From assembly GCA_943914835.1 (NCBI GenBank), contig CALUDO010000007.1, positions 1-64,000 on the forward strand: 64,000 nt of DNA, written 5' to 3'. The translations under genes and the position numbers were made by a program. This DNA comes from an uncultured Eremococcus sp. Lineage in GTDB: Bacteria; Bacillota; Bacilli; Lactobacillales; Aerococcaceae. Positions within the stretch are counted from its first letter, which is position 1, and every line of letters starts with the position of its first letter. The notes beneath the pieces are model-generated. The model saw only the letters and a program-made list of their open reading frames with translations, was not told the DNA's origin and searched no databases. Below, piece by piece: positions 7,157 to 16,388 of this stretch.

Positions 7157-9640
7157 CTATCTTCCTTTCTTTCTCTTACTATAACTTGGTTGAAAATTCT
7201 TAAGTCGAAGGGCATTTAGTACAACTGACACAGAGGAGAAACTCATGGCTGCCCCAGCCAGCATGGGATTCATCAAGGGACCACCAAATAGATGGAGGAC
7301 ACCCATAGCAACTGGGATTCCAAGCACATTATAGGCAAAGGCCCAGAATAAGTTCTCTTTGATAGTCCGCAAGGTGGCCTGGGATAATTCCAGGGCCGCT
7401 GGAACATCCCTCAAGTCAGACCGCATTAGAACAAGGTCTGCAGACTCTACTGCTACGTCTGTTCCAGAACCAATAGCAATACCAACATCTGATTGAGCTA
7501 AGGCGGGTGCATCGTTGATACCATCCCCCACCATGGCTACCCGGCGTCCTTGAGCCTGAAGTTCCTTCACCTTGGCTGCCTTATCCGCTGGTAGAACATC
7601 TGCTAGAACTTGATCAATGTTTAATTCTTTAGCAATGGCCTGGGCAGTAACCGAATTATCTCCGGTGACCATGACCAAGGAAAGCCCCATTTCCCTCAAA
7701 CTATTCAAAGCTTCGGGTGTTGTCTCCTTAATGGGATCACTCACTGCGATAAGACCTAAAAGTTGGTGGTCTTGGGCCAAATACATGGGCGTCTTGCCTT
7801 GCTGGGCTAAGGACTCAGCATCCTTCATGCCACGTCCTATATCAATGGCTTGGTCTCTCATAAGAGATAAATTACCCATATGAATCATAGATCCTTCAAT
7901 CATCAATTCAATTCCCTTACCCGGAAGGGCTTGAAACTTGTCCGTTTCTAATAAGTCTAAGCCACGGTCTTGGGCCTCTTTAAGAATCGCTTGTCCTAGG
8001 GGATGTTCGGACCCTGTTTCAGCCGACCCAGCTAATTGTAAAAAGTTGTCTTCAGAAAGATTCCCATAAGTTATCACATCAGTGACATGAGGTTGCCCCT
8101 GAGTTAAAGTTCCAGTTTTATCTAGAATTAAGGTGTCTATTTTATGAACCGCTTCTAGGGCTTCTCCACTCTTAATCAGGGCACCATTCTCTGCTCCTTT
8201 TCCTGTTCCCACCATAATTGCAGTTGGTGTTGCCAAACCTAAAGCACAAGGACAGGCAATGACTAAAACAGTAATTATAATTTTCAAGGCAAAGGCTAAA
8301 GATTCATGTCCCAAAAAGTACCAGGCAAGGCCAGATAAAAGAGCTAAAACTATCACCGTCGGCACAAAGATAGCCGATACTTGGTCTGCTATCCGAGCAA
8401 TCGGTGCCTTAGACCCTTGGGCTTCCTCAACTAGGTGAATTATCTGAGCCAGGGTTGAGTCTGACCCTAATTTGGTCGCTTCATATTTAAAGCTTCCTTG
8501 CTGATTGATACTCCCTCCAATAACCGGGTCACCGACCTGCTTAGCTACAGGAAGACTCTCTCCAGTAATCATAGATTCATCGACAGACGATTGTCCTTGA
8601 ATAATTTGGCCATCTACAGGAATCCGTTCCCCAACTTTCACCCAGACTACATCTCCAGCCTGGACTTCTTCCAAAGGAACCTGAACTTCTTGATTATCTT
8701 TAACCAATCGGGCTTCCTTAGGTGCTAAATCCATTAATTGCTTAATAGCCTGAGAGGCCCTTCCCTTAGACCGGTCCTCGAAGTATTTACCCAAGGTAAT
8801 TAAGGTCAGGATGACTCCAGCAGATTCATAGTATAACTGGTGAATTAAATGACCATCTCCGCCATTGACAAGCAATAGGGTTGAGTAGAGGCTATATACA
8901 ATGGCTGCCCCGGCCCCTAAACCAACCAGAGAATCCATATTTGGATGACCCCCAAACAAAGCTTTAAACCCTTGGATGAAGAAAGACCGACCCAAGTAGA
9001 CAATAGGGAGGGTCAGTAGCAACTGAATCAAACTATTGACCGCAGGATTCACTTGAGGATCTAAGATTTCTGGAAGAGGAAGCCCCACCATGGGTCCCAT
9101 AGCCAGATAGACTAGAGGAACAGCAAAGACTAAAGAAATCCAGAAACGATGCCACTGAGACGCTAATTCTTGCTGGTGGCGAGCCTCCTTATCATCAGAC
9201 CGATTCCCTGGATTCACTGAATGAGACTCGGCATGATAACCAGCACCTTCAACAGCAGCCATAATATCTTGACTGGTCACGGCTTCTGACTGATATAAGA
9301 CAGTCATTTGCTCGGTAGCTAAATTCACTCGGACCTCAGACACCCCTGACAAGTTCCTGACAGCCCCTTCAATTGTTTGGGCACAGGAAGCACAGGACAT
9401 TCCTTCAATATCAAAGACTTGCTGAGTCTGGGGGAGAAGCAAATGATATCCATGATCTTCTAACCGTGCTGCCATATCTCCAGGACTCACCTGGTCTTCA
9501 TGGTAAGTCAAAGTGACCGTCTCATTAGCCAAATTAACATCAGCTTGGTCAACACCCTCTAATTGACCCAAGGTCTGCTCAACACTAGCAGCACAAGATG
9601 CGCAAGACATTCCCTGAACTTCAAAACGTTTCTTTATCAT
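7157..9640 (-). CDS. copA: Copper-exporting P1B-type ATPase
   Basis: An 827-residue Cu(I)-translocating ATPase in the membrane. Two N-terminal HMA domains each carry GMSCASC (about residues 10-16 and 80-86). The transport motif CPC is at 463-465, the phosphorylated aspartate D507 is in DKTGT, the SEHPLG nucleotide-domain motif is near 544 and GDGINDAP near 705. Two HMA domains and CPC identify a copper/silver exporter of the CopA type. It is first in an operon with copZ. Two cop-box operators flank its promoter, so CopY-type derepression by copper is expected. No copY adjoins it; the candidate regulator is at 41.3 kb. Confidence 0.95.
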   Translation of the reverse strand: MIKKRFEVQGMSCASCAASVEQTLGQLEGVDQADVNLANETVTLTYHEDQVSPGDMAARLEDHGYHLLLPQTQQVFDIEGMSCASCAQTIEGAVRNLSGVSEVRVNLATEQMTVLYQSEAVTSQDIMAAVEGAGYHAESHSVNPGNRSDDKEARHQQELASQWHRFWISLVFAVPLVYLAMGPMVGLPLPEILDPQVNPAVNSLIQLLLTLPIVYLGRSFFIQGFKALFGGHPNMDSLVGLGAGAAIVYSLYSTLLLVNGGDGHLIHQLYYESAGVILTLITLGKYFEDRSKGRASQAIKQLMDLAPKEARLVKDNQEVQVPLEEVQAGDVVWVKVGERIPVDGQIIQGQSSVDESMITGESLPVAKQVGDPVIGGSINQQGSFKYEATKLGSDSTLAQIIHLVEEAQGSKAPIARIADQVSAIFVPTVIVLALLSGLAWYFLGHESLAFALKIIITVLVIACPCALGLATPTAIMVGTGKGAENGALIKSGEALEAVHKIDTLILDKTGTLTQGQPHVTDVITYGNLSEDNFLQLAGSAETGSEHPLGQAILKEAQDRGLDLLETDKFQALPGKGIELMIEGSMIHMGNLSLMRDQAIDIGRGMKDAESLAQQGKTPMYLAQDHQLLGLIAVSDPIKETTPEALNSLREMGLSLVMVTGDNSVTAQAIAKELNIDQVLADVLPADKAAKVKELQAQGRRVAMVGDGINDAPALAQSDVGIAIGSGTDVAVESADLVLMRSDLRDVPAALELSQATLRTIKENLFWAFAYNVLGIPVAMGVLHLFGGPLMNPMLAGAAMSFSSVSVVLNALRLKNFQPSYSKRKKGR

Positions 9641-9660
9641 AGACTCCCCTTCTTTCGTTT

Positions 9661-9709
9661 ACAAATGTAACCACAACCATAGGATACCATTTCGTTTACA
9701 TTTGTCAAC
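9661..9709 (-). promoter_or_regulatory. copA promoter with two CopY operators (cop boxes)
   Basis: Minus-strand TTGACA (9704-9709) and TATCCT (9682-9687) are 16 bases apart. A perfect cop box TACAAATGTA lies at 9661-9670, downstream of the -10. A one-mismatch box TACATTTGTC at 9698-9707 overlaps the -35. Paired boxes around the promoter match the known CopY-regulated cop operons of Enterococcus and Streptococcus (consensus TACANNTGTA). Confidence 0.88.
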
Positions 9710-9718
9710 TATGAGGAA

Positions 9719-9743
9719 TAAAAAAAGACGGGACCGCGGTCCC
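9719..9743 (-). terminator. Terminator of second acyl-CoA dehydrogenase gene
   Basis: A perfect 14-base palindrome GGGACCGCGGTCCC (9730-9743), followed on the minus strand by GTC and a run of seven T. Confidence 0.8.
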
Positions 9744-9758
9744 ATCTAAAGGTCTCTC

Positions 9759-10865
9759 TTATTTATCATCTAACCATTGTTTAGCAATCACTCGACCCTG
9801 GCTAAGAGAGGATCCCCCATAAATCTCTGTGGCTCTAGCATCACGGGCTATTCTATCTAAATCATTATCTTTCATGAAACCATGTCCCCCACTCAAACGA
9901 ATGATTTCTTCACTGGCTTCTTTAGCCAATCGAGAGGCCAAGAGTTTCAAATGGGAAATATCTCGACAAGTTAAGGTATCCTGGCCAACCAAGCTTGCCT
10001 GGTAGGTCTTAATTGCCTCATAACGGGCATCAATTGTAGCGACAGTGAGCTGGTAGTCTGGCACTTCAATCAATCGGCTCCCGATTTGACGTTCAAGACA
10101 AAGATATTCTAAGCCCTTCTCCAGTGAAGCTTGAGTTAAGCCCAAGGCCTGACTAACAATGGACAGGCGGATATGGTTAATAATATCCAGGATCATATCA
10201 TAAGCTTGGTCAAATGTCCCCAAGATCTCCTTCGACGAAAGCCGGACTTGGTCCAAGTCTAATTCTATCAGAGACATAGCCCGAACTCCCACCTTATCCT
10301 TAGGGGGAGATATCTGTAAACCAGGCTGATTTCTTTCCACAATGAAAATCCCCCACTGATCAGATTGGTTTTCAATTTTTGCAGTGACATAGAAGAAATC
10401 AGCCTCGAATCCATTGGAGACAAAGGCCTTATGACCGGTAAGCAGCCAGTCTTCCCCTTGAGGCTTTGCCAGGGTTCGAATTCGATCAATGCGACTGCCG
10501 GTTTCCTCTTCCGAATGAGCAAAGCCAGCTAAAGCGTCCCCTTGGAGCAAACTTTGGAGTTTGGCCTCCTTTTGCTGGTCATTGCCGTATTTCAAGAGAG
10601 GGTATAGTCCGTAACACGTCTGGGTCATTAAAATACTAGCTAAACTGGCAAAATCTTTTGATATGGCCTCAATCAACTGATTATACTTATTGAAGGCAGT
10701 TTGTTCCTTTATTTGCCCAACTAAATCTTGGTAGGTAGAATCTTTCAAAATTAAATCTACCCAGTCTTGAGGGAACTGACTTGTCTTATCGGCCAATCTA
10801 GCACTTTCCTCTAAAGAACCACCTATTTGACGCTCCCAGGCGTCAATCCACTGTCTACTATCCAT
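9759..10865 (-). CDS. Acyl-CoA dehydrogenase-like flavoprotein
   Basis: A 368-residue acyl-CoA dehydrogenase homologue with the FAD motif GFAHSEEETGSRIDRI (about residues 113-128), a beta domain and a C-terminal bundle ending LSGGHGFMKDNDLDRIARDARATEI. The usual C-terminal catalytic position reads EIYGGSSLSQ, with Gly where YEGT-type enzymes have the catalytic Glu; members of this pattern use a Glu elsewhere or are diverged. The family's TEPxxGSD is also altered to SEEETGS. It is divergent in sequence from the acyl-CoA dehydrogenase at 2.9 kb. It follows the LysR gene on the same strand by 40 bases and may share its transcript. Substrate unknown. Confidence 0.72.
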   Translation of the reverse strand: MDSRQWIDAWERQIGGSLEESARLADKTSQFPQDWVDLILKDSTYQDLVGQIKEQTAFNKYNQLIEAISKDFASLASILMTQTCYGLYPLLKYGNDQQKEAKLQSLLQGDALAGFAHSEEETGSRIDRIRTLAKPQGEDWLLTGHKAFVSNGFEADFFYVTAKIENQSDQWGIFIVERNQPGLQISPPKDKVGVRAMSLIELDLDQVRLSSKEILGTFDQAYDMILDIINHIRLSIVSQALGLTQASLEKGLEYLCLERQIGSRLIEVPDYQLTVATIDARYEAIKTYQASLVGQDTLTCRDISHLKLLASRLAKEASEEIIRLSGGHGFMKDNDLDRIARDARATEIYGGSSLSQGRVIAKQWLDDK

Positions 10866-10905
10866 AATCCTACCTACTTCCCTAATTATTTCACATTATT
10901 GGGGT

Positions 10906-11817
10906 CTAAGCTTCCTTAGGTTGATAGAAAAGGTCAATAATATGATTGTATAAATTCTCCTTCAAGGCAGGATGCTCTGCCAGTGAGTGACGACAAATAT
11001 AGAAATTGAATGGCAAGGGATCATTAAAACGTTTCATCACATTCTGATCTTGGGTGATGTAATTATTCACTGGCGCTGGAAGGAGGGTCACTAAGCTGGT
11101 ATCCTTAGTTCCTTCGACCAAGTAATCCCAGGAAGATGAACTGAATAGGATATTGTCCTTGATACCCTCTTTCTCAAGTTTTTCTTGAATTAATTCATGG
11201 GTCGTGAAAGTCTTAGTGAAAGTAGACAAAGGATAGTCCTTGAGATCAGACCATTCGAGCCGGTCCTTCTTGGCCAAGGGATGGTTCACATCCATAAAAG
11301 CTGCCATCTGATTCACCTGGATAATCTGCTGTTCAAACTTATTCACATCTAAGTTGGTTGGATGAACCAGAATAGCTAGGTCCAACTCTTTCTCGATTAG
11401 GCGCTTGCGCAAGTTAATCGATCCGTCCTCCACGACCTCAATATAAACATCAGGGTTCTCTAACATGATTTGGGTGAAAAAGGAAGTGAAGTAAATACGC
11501 AAGATTAGAGAAGGGAGGCCAATCCGAATCAAACCTCGGTGCTTTCCTGCTTCTATCTCTAATTTCTCTTTGAGACTGTTATATTCCTTGACGATTTCTT
11601 GGGCTGATTCATAAATCATTTGTCCTATGTGAGTTAAACCATCCAAGCGACCATTCTTACGTTCAAACAACTTCATTTGTTCTTCATTCTCAAAGTTAAG
11701 GATAAATTGGCTAAGGGCTGACTGACTGATGTGTATTTTCTTAGAGGCCAATGATAGGTTAAAGCCACATTCCACAATATTAATTAGGTACTTCATTTGG
11801 GTAATATCAAATTTCAT
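10906..11817 (-). CDS. LysR-family transcriptional regulator
   Basis: A 303-residue LysR-type regulator. The winged helix-turn-helix is at residues 5-65 (LASKKIHISQSALSQFILNFE), followed by a linker helix and an effector-binding domain starting about residue 92 (RGLIRIGLPSL). It is transcribed divergently from the chromate transporter pair, 177 bases away, and upstream of an acyl-CoA dehydrogenase gene on its own strand, so either could be its target. LysR regulators commonly act on the divergent neighbour. The inducer is unknown. Confidence 0.88.
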   Translation of the reverse strand: MKFDITQMKYLINIVECGFNLSLASKKIHISQSALSQFILNFENEEQMKLFERKNGRLDGLTHIGQMIYESAQEIVKEYNSLKEKLEIEAGKHRGLIRIGLPSLILRIYFTSFFTQIMLENPDVYIEVVEDGSINLRKRLIEKELDLAILVHPTNLDVNKFEQQIIQVNQMAAFMDVNHPLAKKDRLEWSDLKDYPLSTFTKTFTTHELIQEKLEKEGIKDNILFSSSSWDYLVEGTKDTSLVTLLPAPVNNYITQDQNVMKRFNDPLPFNFYICRHSLAEHPALKENLYNHIIDLFYQPKEA

Positions 11818-11994
11818 AGATGAAACTCCCTTTCTGCTTGAATACCATGCTTTTTTCTTCAGTATAACACTAATCTATAAGGATTCGTAATAGAAAGCCA
11901 AACCTTAACAGATTATCTACCCTAGCTTTCTTATTCGTCAATGATTGGAAATCGTGATAGACTATTCATAGTTCTTTATAGAAAGGAGCCTTCC

Positions 11995-12567
11995 ATGGTC
12001 AAATCCAAAGATATTTATTGGAAGCTATTCACTTCTACCTTCGTTCTCAGTGCCTTCACCTTTGGCGGAGGTTTCGTCATTATACCTTTAATGAAACAGA
12101 AATTTGTCGATGAACTACACTGGCTGGAAGAAGATGAAATTCTTAACTTTACTACAATTGCCCAGTCCACACCTGGAGCCGTGGCTGTCAATGCCGCAAT
12201 TTTAATGGGCTACCAGATGGCTGGTTGGTTGGGGGCTTTAACTACCATTGCAGGAACCATCCTGCCCCCCTTTATCATTCTTTCGATTATTTCTCTCTTC
12301 TACCAAGCCTTCCGGACCAATATCCTGGTAGCGGCTGTTCTCAAGGCTATGCAGGCTGGTGTAGCGGCTGTCATCCTTGATGTGGTCCTAGACCTAGCTA
12401 AGAAGGCTCTCAACTTTCAGAAGACCTTCTCCCTTGTAACCATGATTCTTGCCTTTATCTCTGTCTATTTCTTGCATGTCAATATTATTTACGTCATTTT
12501 AATCTGTGCCTTAGCCGGTATGACCTACTATTATTGGCGACAAAAACGACAAGGGGGTTCTAAATAG
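11995..12567 (+). CDS. Chromate transporter, N-terminal-type half (ChrA)
   Basis: A 190-residue integral membrane protein of the chromate ion transporter (CHR) family. The signature AFTFGGGFVIIPLMKQ is at the N terminus and IAQSTPGAVAVNAAI in the first third, with about five membrane segments. It is a short-chain CHR half that pairs with the next gene to make the transporter. The ATG at 11995 is chosen because GAAAGGAG precedes it by 8 bases; an earlier in-frame ATG at 11941 has no ribosome site. The two halves abut directly. CHR proteins export chromate or sulfate-like anions; the natural substrate here is not known. Confidence 0.85.
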   Translation: MVKSKDIYWKLFTSTFVLSAFTFGGGFVIIPLMKQKFVDELHWLEEDEILNFTTIAQSTPGAVAVNAAILMGYQMAGWLGALTTIAGTILPPFIILSIISLFYQAFRTNILVAAVLKAMQAGVAAVILDVVLDLAKKALNFQKTFSLVTMILAFISVYFLHVNIIYVILICALAGMTYYYWRQKRQGGSK

Positions 12568-13125
12568 ATGATTCTCTACCAACTATTCTTAGTCTTCTTT
12601 CAAGTGGGCCTCTTCAGTATTGGTGGAGGCTTGGCTGCTATCCCTCTAATTCAAGAACAGATAGTAACCCAGCATGCCTGGATGACCCTAGCAGAATTCA
12701 CAGACTTAATCACGATTGCCCAGATGACCCCGGGTCCAATTGCTATTAATTCAGCTACCTTCATTGGCCTTCGGCTTGGAGGTCCCCTAGGAGCTATCAT
12801 CTCTACCATTGCCTGCATCTTACCAGGGGCTATTATCGTAATGGTTTTGGCTTACTTCTACAACCGCCACCAGCAAGTCGACGCCATCCAAGCTCTCTTG
12901 AATAGTTTGAAGCCGGCGGTGGTTGCCTTCATAGCCTCTGCGGGGCTATCCATCTTACAGTCAGCTCTAACAGATACAAGTCAAGTTCCTGGTGCTTCCT
13001 TTGATTATATTAGCTTGATTTTATTCCTTGTTGCCTTTCTCATACTACGCAAGTTCAAACCGAACCCTATATACACTATGTTAGGAACGGGGCTGGTTGG
13101 GGCCTGCATTTATCTTCTTATTTAG
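12568..13125 (+). CDS. Chromate transporter, C-terminal-type half (ChrA)
   Basis: A 185-residue membrane protein and the second short CHR half, with GLFSIGGGLAAIPLIQEQ and IAQMTPGPIAINSATFIG signatures. It starts immediately after the stop of the first half, so the pair is translationally coupled and likely forms a heterodimer with opposite membrane orientations, as described for other paired short CHR proteins. A strong terminator follows. Confidence 0.85.
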   Translation: MILYQLFLVFFQVGLFSIGGGLAAIPLIQEQIVTQHAWMTLAEFTDLITIAQMTPGPIAINSATFIGLRLGGPLGAIISTIACILPGAIIVMVLAYFYNRHQQVDAIQALLNSLKPAVVAFIASAGLSILQSALTDTSQVPGASFDYISLILFLVAFLILRKFKPNPIYTMLGTGLVGACIYLLI

Positions 13126-13142
13126 TCATCTCCCTATAAGAA

Positions 13143-13172
13143 AAGAACCGACCTATTAGGTCGGTTCTTTTT
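13143..13172. terminator. Bidirectional terminator between chrA pair and fni
   Basis: AAGAACCGACCTA and TAGGTCGGTTCTT pair perfectly around a minimal loop, with A and T tracts on either side. It serves both convergent operons. Confidence 0.85.
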
Positions 13173-13181
13173 TGTCTATGC

Positions 13182-14237
13182 TTAACGATTGGCTAGGCTT
13201 TGATAATCAATTTGACGAGCCTGGGCCCAGTCCTTCAAACTCCCGCTGACCACAATGGGGTGTTGATTTAATGCTTCAATACTCTCAGCACCCAACATTA
13301 ACATTAGATGTTTGATAGAATCTTCCCAATCATGGACGATAGCTACTGTCTTATCAACACCCAATTCGTTGACCATAGCCAGGAACTTACCTGATAGACC
13401 AACCGCCTGAGCCCCCATGGATAAGGCCTTAACAATATCTTGATAGGACCGGATACCTCCGCTCGCTAGGATGGTGGCCTTGTCTTGAAAGGCCAAAGAT
13501 TCTAAAAGCGACTCTGGGGTCGTTTGTCCCCAATTAGCTAGATCCGCAAAATCTAACCGCCTTCTCCGATCATTCTCAATGGCTAAGAAATTGGTACCCC
13601 CTCTACCGGATACATCAATGGTTTGGACCCCGGTTGAAAGCAAAAGGTCTATTGTTTCTCTAGACATGCCAAAACCAACTTCTTTAACAATAACAGGAAC
13701 TTGGAGTTTTTTAACGAGGTCTCGGATATTATCCAACCACATCGTGAAGTCTCGGTCTCCTTCTGGCATGACCACTTCTTGTGGAATATTTAAATGAATT
13801 TGTAAGGCATCGGCCTTCAATAGATCCACCGCCCTTTTGGCATTCTCAATCGTGTGGTGTGCTCCCAAGTTGGCCATAACGAAGCCATCTGGATTATATT
13901 CACGCACAACAGTGAAAGTATCCTCTAGGTCGGGTTGACTCAGGGCAATGGAGACAGATCCAGTAGCCATGGCTAAGCCAGTTTCACGAGCCAGGAGAGC
14001 CAACTGCTGATTATAAGTTTTGGTTTTCTGGCTTCCTCCAGTCATTCCATTAATATAAAAAGGGAAAGTGTGCTTATAACCAGCCCAATGACTTGTCAAA
14101 GAAATATCATCATAAGTCACTGAATGTAAGGAATGATGGATAAAGCGAATCTCATCAAATGGATTCCATCGGGCTTCTTTTTGCTGGTCTAAGGCTAAGC
14201 GAGCATGGTCATTCTTTCGTTCTTGTGCGAGATCCAT
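13182..14237 (-). CDS. fni: Isopentenyl-diphosphate delta-isomerase type 2
   Basis: A 351-residue FMN-dependent type 2 IPP isomerase that interconverts isopentenyl and dimethylallyl diphosphate. Motifs include RKNDHARLAL at the N terminus, INGMTGGS, and VSGRGGTNFLAIENDRR plus LASGGIRSYQDIVKALSMGAQAVG for FMN and substrate phosphate binding. Length matches the family (about 340-350). Its start overlaps the end of mvaK2 by 29 bases, which indicates coupled translation in the mevalonate operon. Type 2 isomerase with mevalonate genes is the usual arrangement in Lactobacillales. Confidence 0.95.
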   Translation of the reverse strand: MDLAQERKNDHARLALDQQKEARWNPFDEIRFIHHSLHSVTYDDISLTSHWAGYKHTFPFYINGMTGGSQKTKTYNQQLALLARETGLAMATGSVSIALSQPDLEDTFTVVREYNPDGFVMANLGAHHTIENAKRAVDLLKADALQIHLNIPQEVVMPEGDRDFTMWLDNIRDLVKKLQVPVIVKEVGFGMSRETIDLLLSTGVQTIDVSGRGGTNFLAIENDRRRRLDFADLANWGQTTPESLLESLAFQDKATILASGGIRSYQDIVKALSMGAQAVGLSGKFLAMVNELGVDKTVAIVHDWEDSIKHLMLMLGAESIEALNQHPIVVSGSLKDWAQARQIDYQSLANR

Positions 14238-15384
14238 AATCGGTCCTTTCTAAGTCAAAACGGGGACACACAGCCATGGTCAAATAGGCAATCCCCTGAG
14301 CCTGCCAAGCTTCCTCTAAGGCAAGACTTTCCTGATGATGGTAACCAAGGGCGATGCCACAATCACCGCCACCAGCCCCTGAGGATTTACTAACAAAACC
14401 CTTATCTTCAGCAATGTCAATTAATTGCTTCAAGTGAGGGGTTATAATTCCCAAAGATAAGGCTGCATCTAATGCATAAAGGTTGTCCTTTAAAGAGTGA
14501 ATGGCCTGATAAATCAGGAGGGGCTTAGCTTCTTCCAGGCCCTTTCTTAAAGAATTAACAGCTAAGTCACTCTTATCCAAGAAAGCTTGATAAGCTGAGC
14601 GATGATTAGGAATTTGGGACTGGATTTGCTTGACATAATGGGTAGATGAGGCAGGAGATTGGGTCCAACCAATGTGTAGGTCTAGGTCCTCTTGCACTTG
14701 AAGATATTTTACCTCTAGTTGAGGCCAATCTTGTCCTAAGAGGTCCACCGAATGCCCCTGGGCTAATTGTTCTTTGAGCCAGTAGCGATCTACCGCCCGA
14801 TAATAAATCCAAGAGCCATAAGCAGCAGCAGCTAAATCGCCCAAGCTCCCATTAGACCCAAATTCAAGGTGAGCCAGAGCAGCCAATTGATAAATCGTCT
14901 TAGGTGAATTGGCCTGGTAACCATAGAAGTCAAGAAGGGCTCTAATAACAGCCACAGTGACTGCCCCTGATGACCCCAAGCCCAGCTTTGGTCCCGACTG
15001 ATGATTCAATTGGCTCTGGATTTGGATATCATAGTCTAGAATCTTATCAGCGTGAATTAAAGCTTCCACCACTTGGATGGCTGCCGCAACATTGGTCCAG
15101 TAGGAGTCACTCACCTGAATCTCACCAAGATGGCGATGATAATCATAATGCTTTTGACTGGTCTGGTCCTGCCAATGTCCCTGGTCCACCAGAGAACTGA
15201 TTTGAATGGTTACTTCTATGTATTGGTTAAGGCCTACCAGGATGGCGGGTTGACCTGGTTCTAAAACAGCATACTCCCCTCCAATGTAGAGTTTGCCAGG
15301 CGCCTGCCCCCTTCCAGCCCTCCTATTTTGGCTTTGCATTTGCTTATAAGTAAATAAGTGTATAAATTCTTGCTGAATGGTCAT
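14209..15384 (-). CDS. mvaK2: Phosphomevalonate kinase
   Basis: A 391-residue GHMP-superfamily kinase that phosphorylates 5-phosphomevalonate to 5-diphosphomevalonate. The N terminus has APGKLYIGGEYAVLEPG. The ATP-binding loop KLGLGSSGAVTVAVI lies near residue 130 and the third motif KSSGAGGGDCGIAL near residue 345. The start has GGAGGA inside the end of mvaD, 4 bases upstream. Third gene of the mevalonate operon. Confidence 0.93.
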   Translation of the reverse strand: MTIQQEFIHLFTYKQMQSQNRRAGRGQAPGKLYIGGEYAVLEPGQPAILVGLNQYIEVTIQISSLVDQGHWQDQTSQKHYDYHRHLGEIQVSDSYWTNVAAAIQVVEALIHADKILDYDIQIQSQLNHQSGPKLGLGSSGAVTVAVIRALLDFYGYQANSPKTIYQLAALAHLEFGSNGSLGDLAAAAYGSWIYYRAVDRYWLKEQLAQGHSVDLLGQDWPQLEVKYLQVQEDLDLHIGWTQSPASSTHYVKQIQSQIPNHRSAYQAFLDKSDLAVNSLRKGLEEAKPLLIYQAIHSLKDNLYALDAALSLGIITPHLKQLIDIAEDKGFVSKSSGAGGGDCGIALGYHHQESLALEEAWQAQGIAYLTMAVCPRFDLERTDYGSRTRTKE

Positions 15385-15388
15385 ACTT

Positions 15389-16375
15389 TCAGTCCTCCAA
15401 TAGATAAGGACTTGGGCCAGGACGAGCCACTATAAGATTATCCGCATCAAAAATATCCAAGAAGGCCGCCCGAATTTCTTCTAATTGCGACTCTCGGCAG
15501 ATAACCTTGACATTGGGTCCGGCATCCATGGTGAAGTAAACAGAGTAGCCTGATTCCCTCAGGTCTCTCACTCGGTCCATAGCTTTTAGAGAGTCCCCTT
15601 TCCAATAAGTGAAACTCGGTTGGGCGGCCAACATGGTCGCATGCATCTTCATTGCATTGTGTTCACTCGCCTGACCCAAGCGATCAATATCCTGGTCTGA
15701 GATTGCTTGTCGGGCTATTTTTAAATCCTTGGCAACTTCTTGGGGCCACAGTTGATAAAAGGGTGATGTTTCTATGGTCTGTTGCATCCCTTGACGGCTA
15801 GATAGCTTTTTAGGACCAGCATGCACCAGGACTACTAACATAGCAATGTCCCAGTCTGCCGGGTCTATCGCTTGTGCGTAGGACGAGGCTGAATCGTCAC
15901 CCTGGCCTCGCTTCCATTCCACAAAACCACCAAAAAGCGACCGACTAGCTGACCCAGATCCTTGACGAGCATAAACAGATAGGTCTTGGTTAGACAAACC
16001 TAGCCCCAGAGCATCGTTAATCGCATAGGCTAGGGCTGCGTAAGCTGAAGCTGATGAAGCTAGACCAGCAGCTGTAGGTACATAATTCTTACTTTCAATG
16101 TGAGCTGACTGATCCACTTTGAAATCCCTTCGGAAAAGGTCTATAAACCGTGACACCTTTTCCAGAGCAGGTCCTTTTTGGACCTGCCCATCCAGGATAA
16201 AGTAATCCTTGGTTAGTTTGGGGTCAAAGGTAATCTGTGTGTCCGTATAGAAGGCGTCAAGCGTTAAAGACAAGGAAGACGTCATAGGCAAGAAGAGCTC
16301 CTGATTACGCTTGCCCCAATACTTAATTAGGGCAATATTGGTATGGGCCCGCGCCTTACTTTCTACTACCATCAT
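15389..16375 (-). CDS. mvaD: Diphosphomevalonate decarboxylase
   Basis: A 328-residue GHMP-family enzyme that decarboxylates diphosphomevalonate to isopentenyl diphosphate. Diagnostic segments are HTNIALIKYWGKR near the N terminus, PTAAGLASSASAYAALA around residue 105, and GSGSASRSLFGGFVEW. Two consecutive ATG codons follow a GAGGAGG site; either could be used. It lies between mvaK1 and mvaK2 with gaps of 13 and 4 bases. Confidence 0.95.
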   Translation of the reverse strand: MMVVESKARAHTNIALIKYWGKRNQELFLPMTSSLSLTLDAFYTDTQITFDPKLTKDYFILDGQVQKGPALEKVSRFIDLFRRDFKVDQSAHIESKNYVPTAAGLASSASAYAALAYAINDALGLGLSNQDLSVYARQGSGSASRSLFGGFVEWKRGQGDDSASSYAQAIDPADWDIAMLVVLVHAGPKKLSSRQGMQQTIETSPFYQLWPQEVAKDLKIARQAISDQDIDRLGQASEHNAMKMHATMLAAQPSFTYWKGDSLKAMDRVRDLRESGYSVYFTMDAGPNVKVICRESQLEEIRAAFLDIFDADNLIVARPGPSPYLLED

Positions 16376-16388
16376 CCGACCTCCTCAC

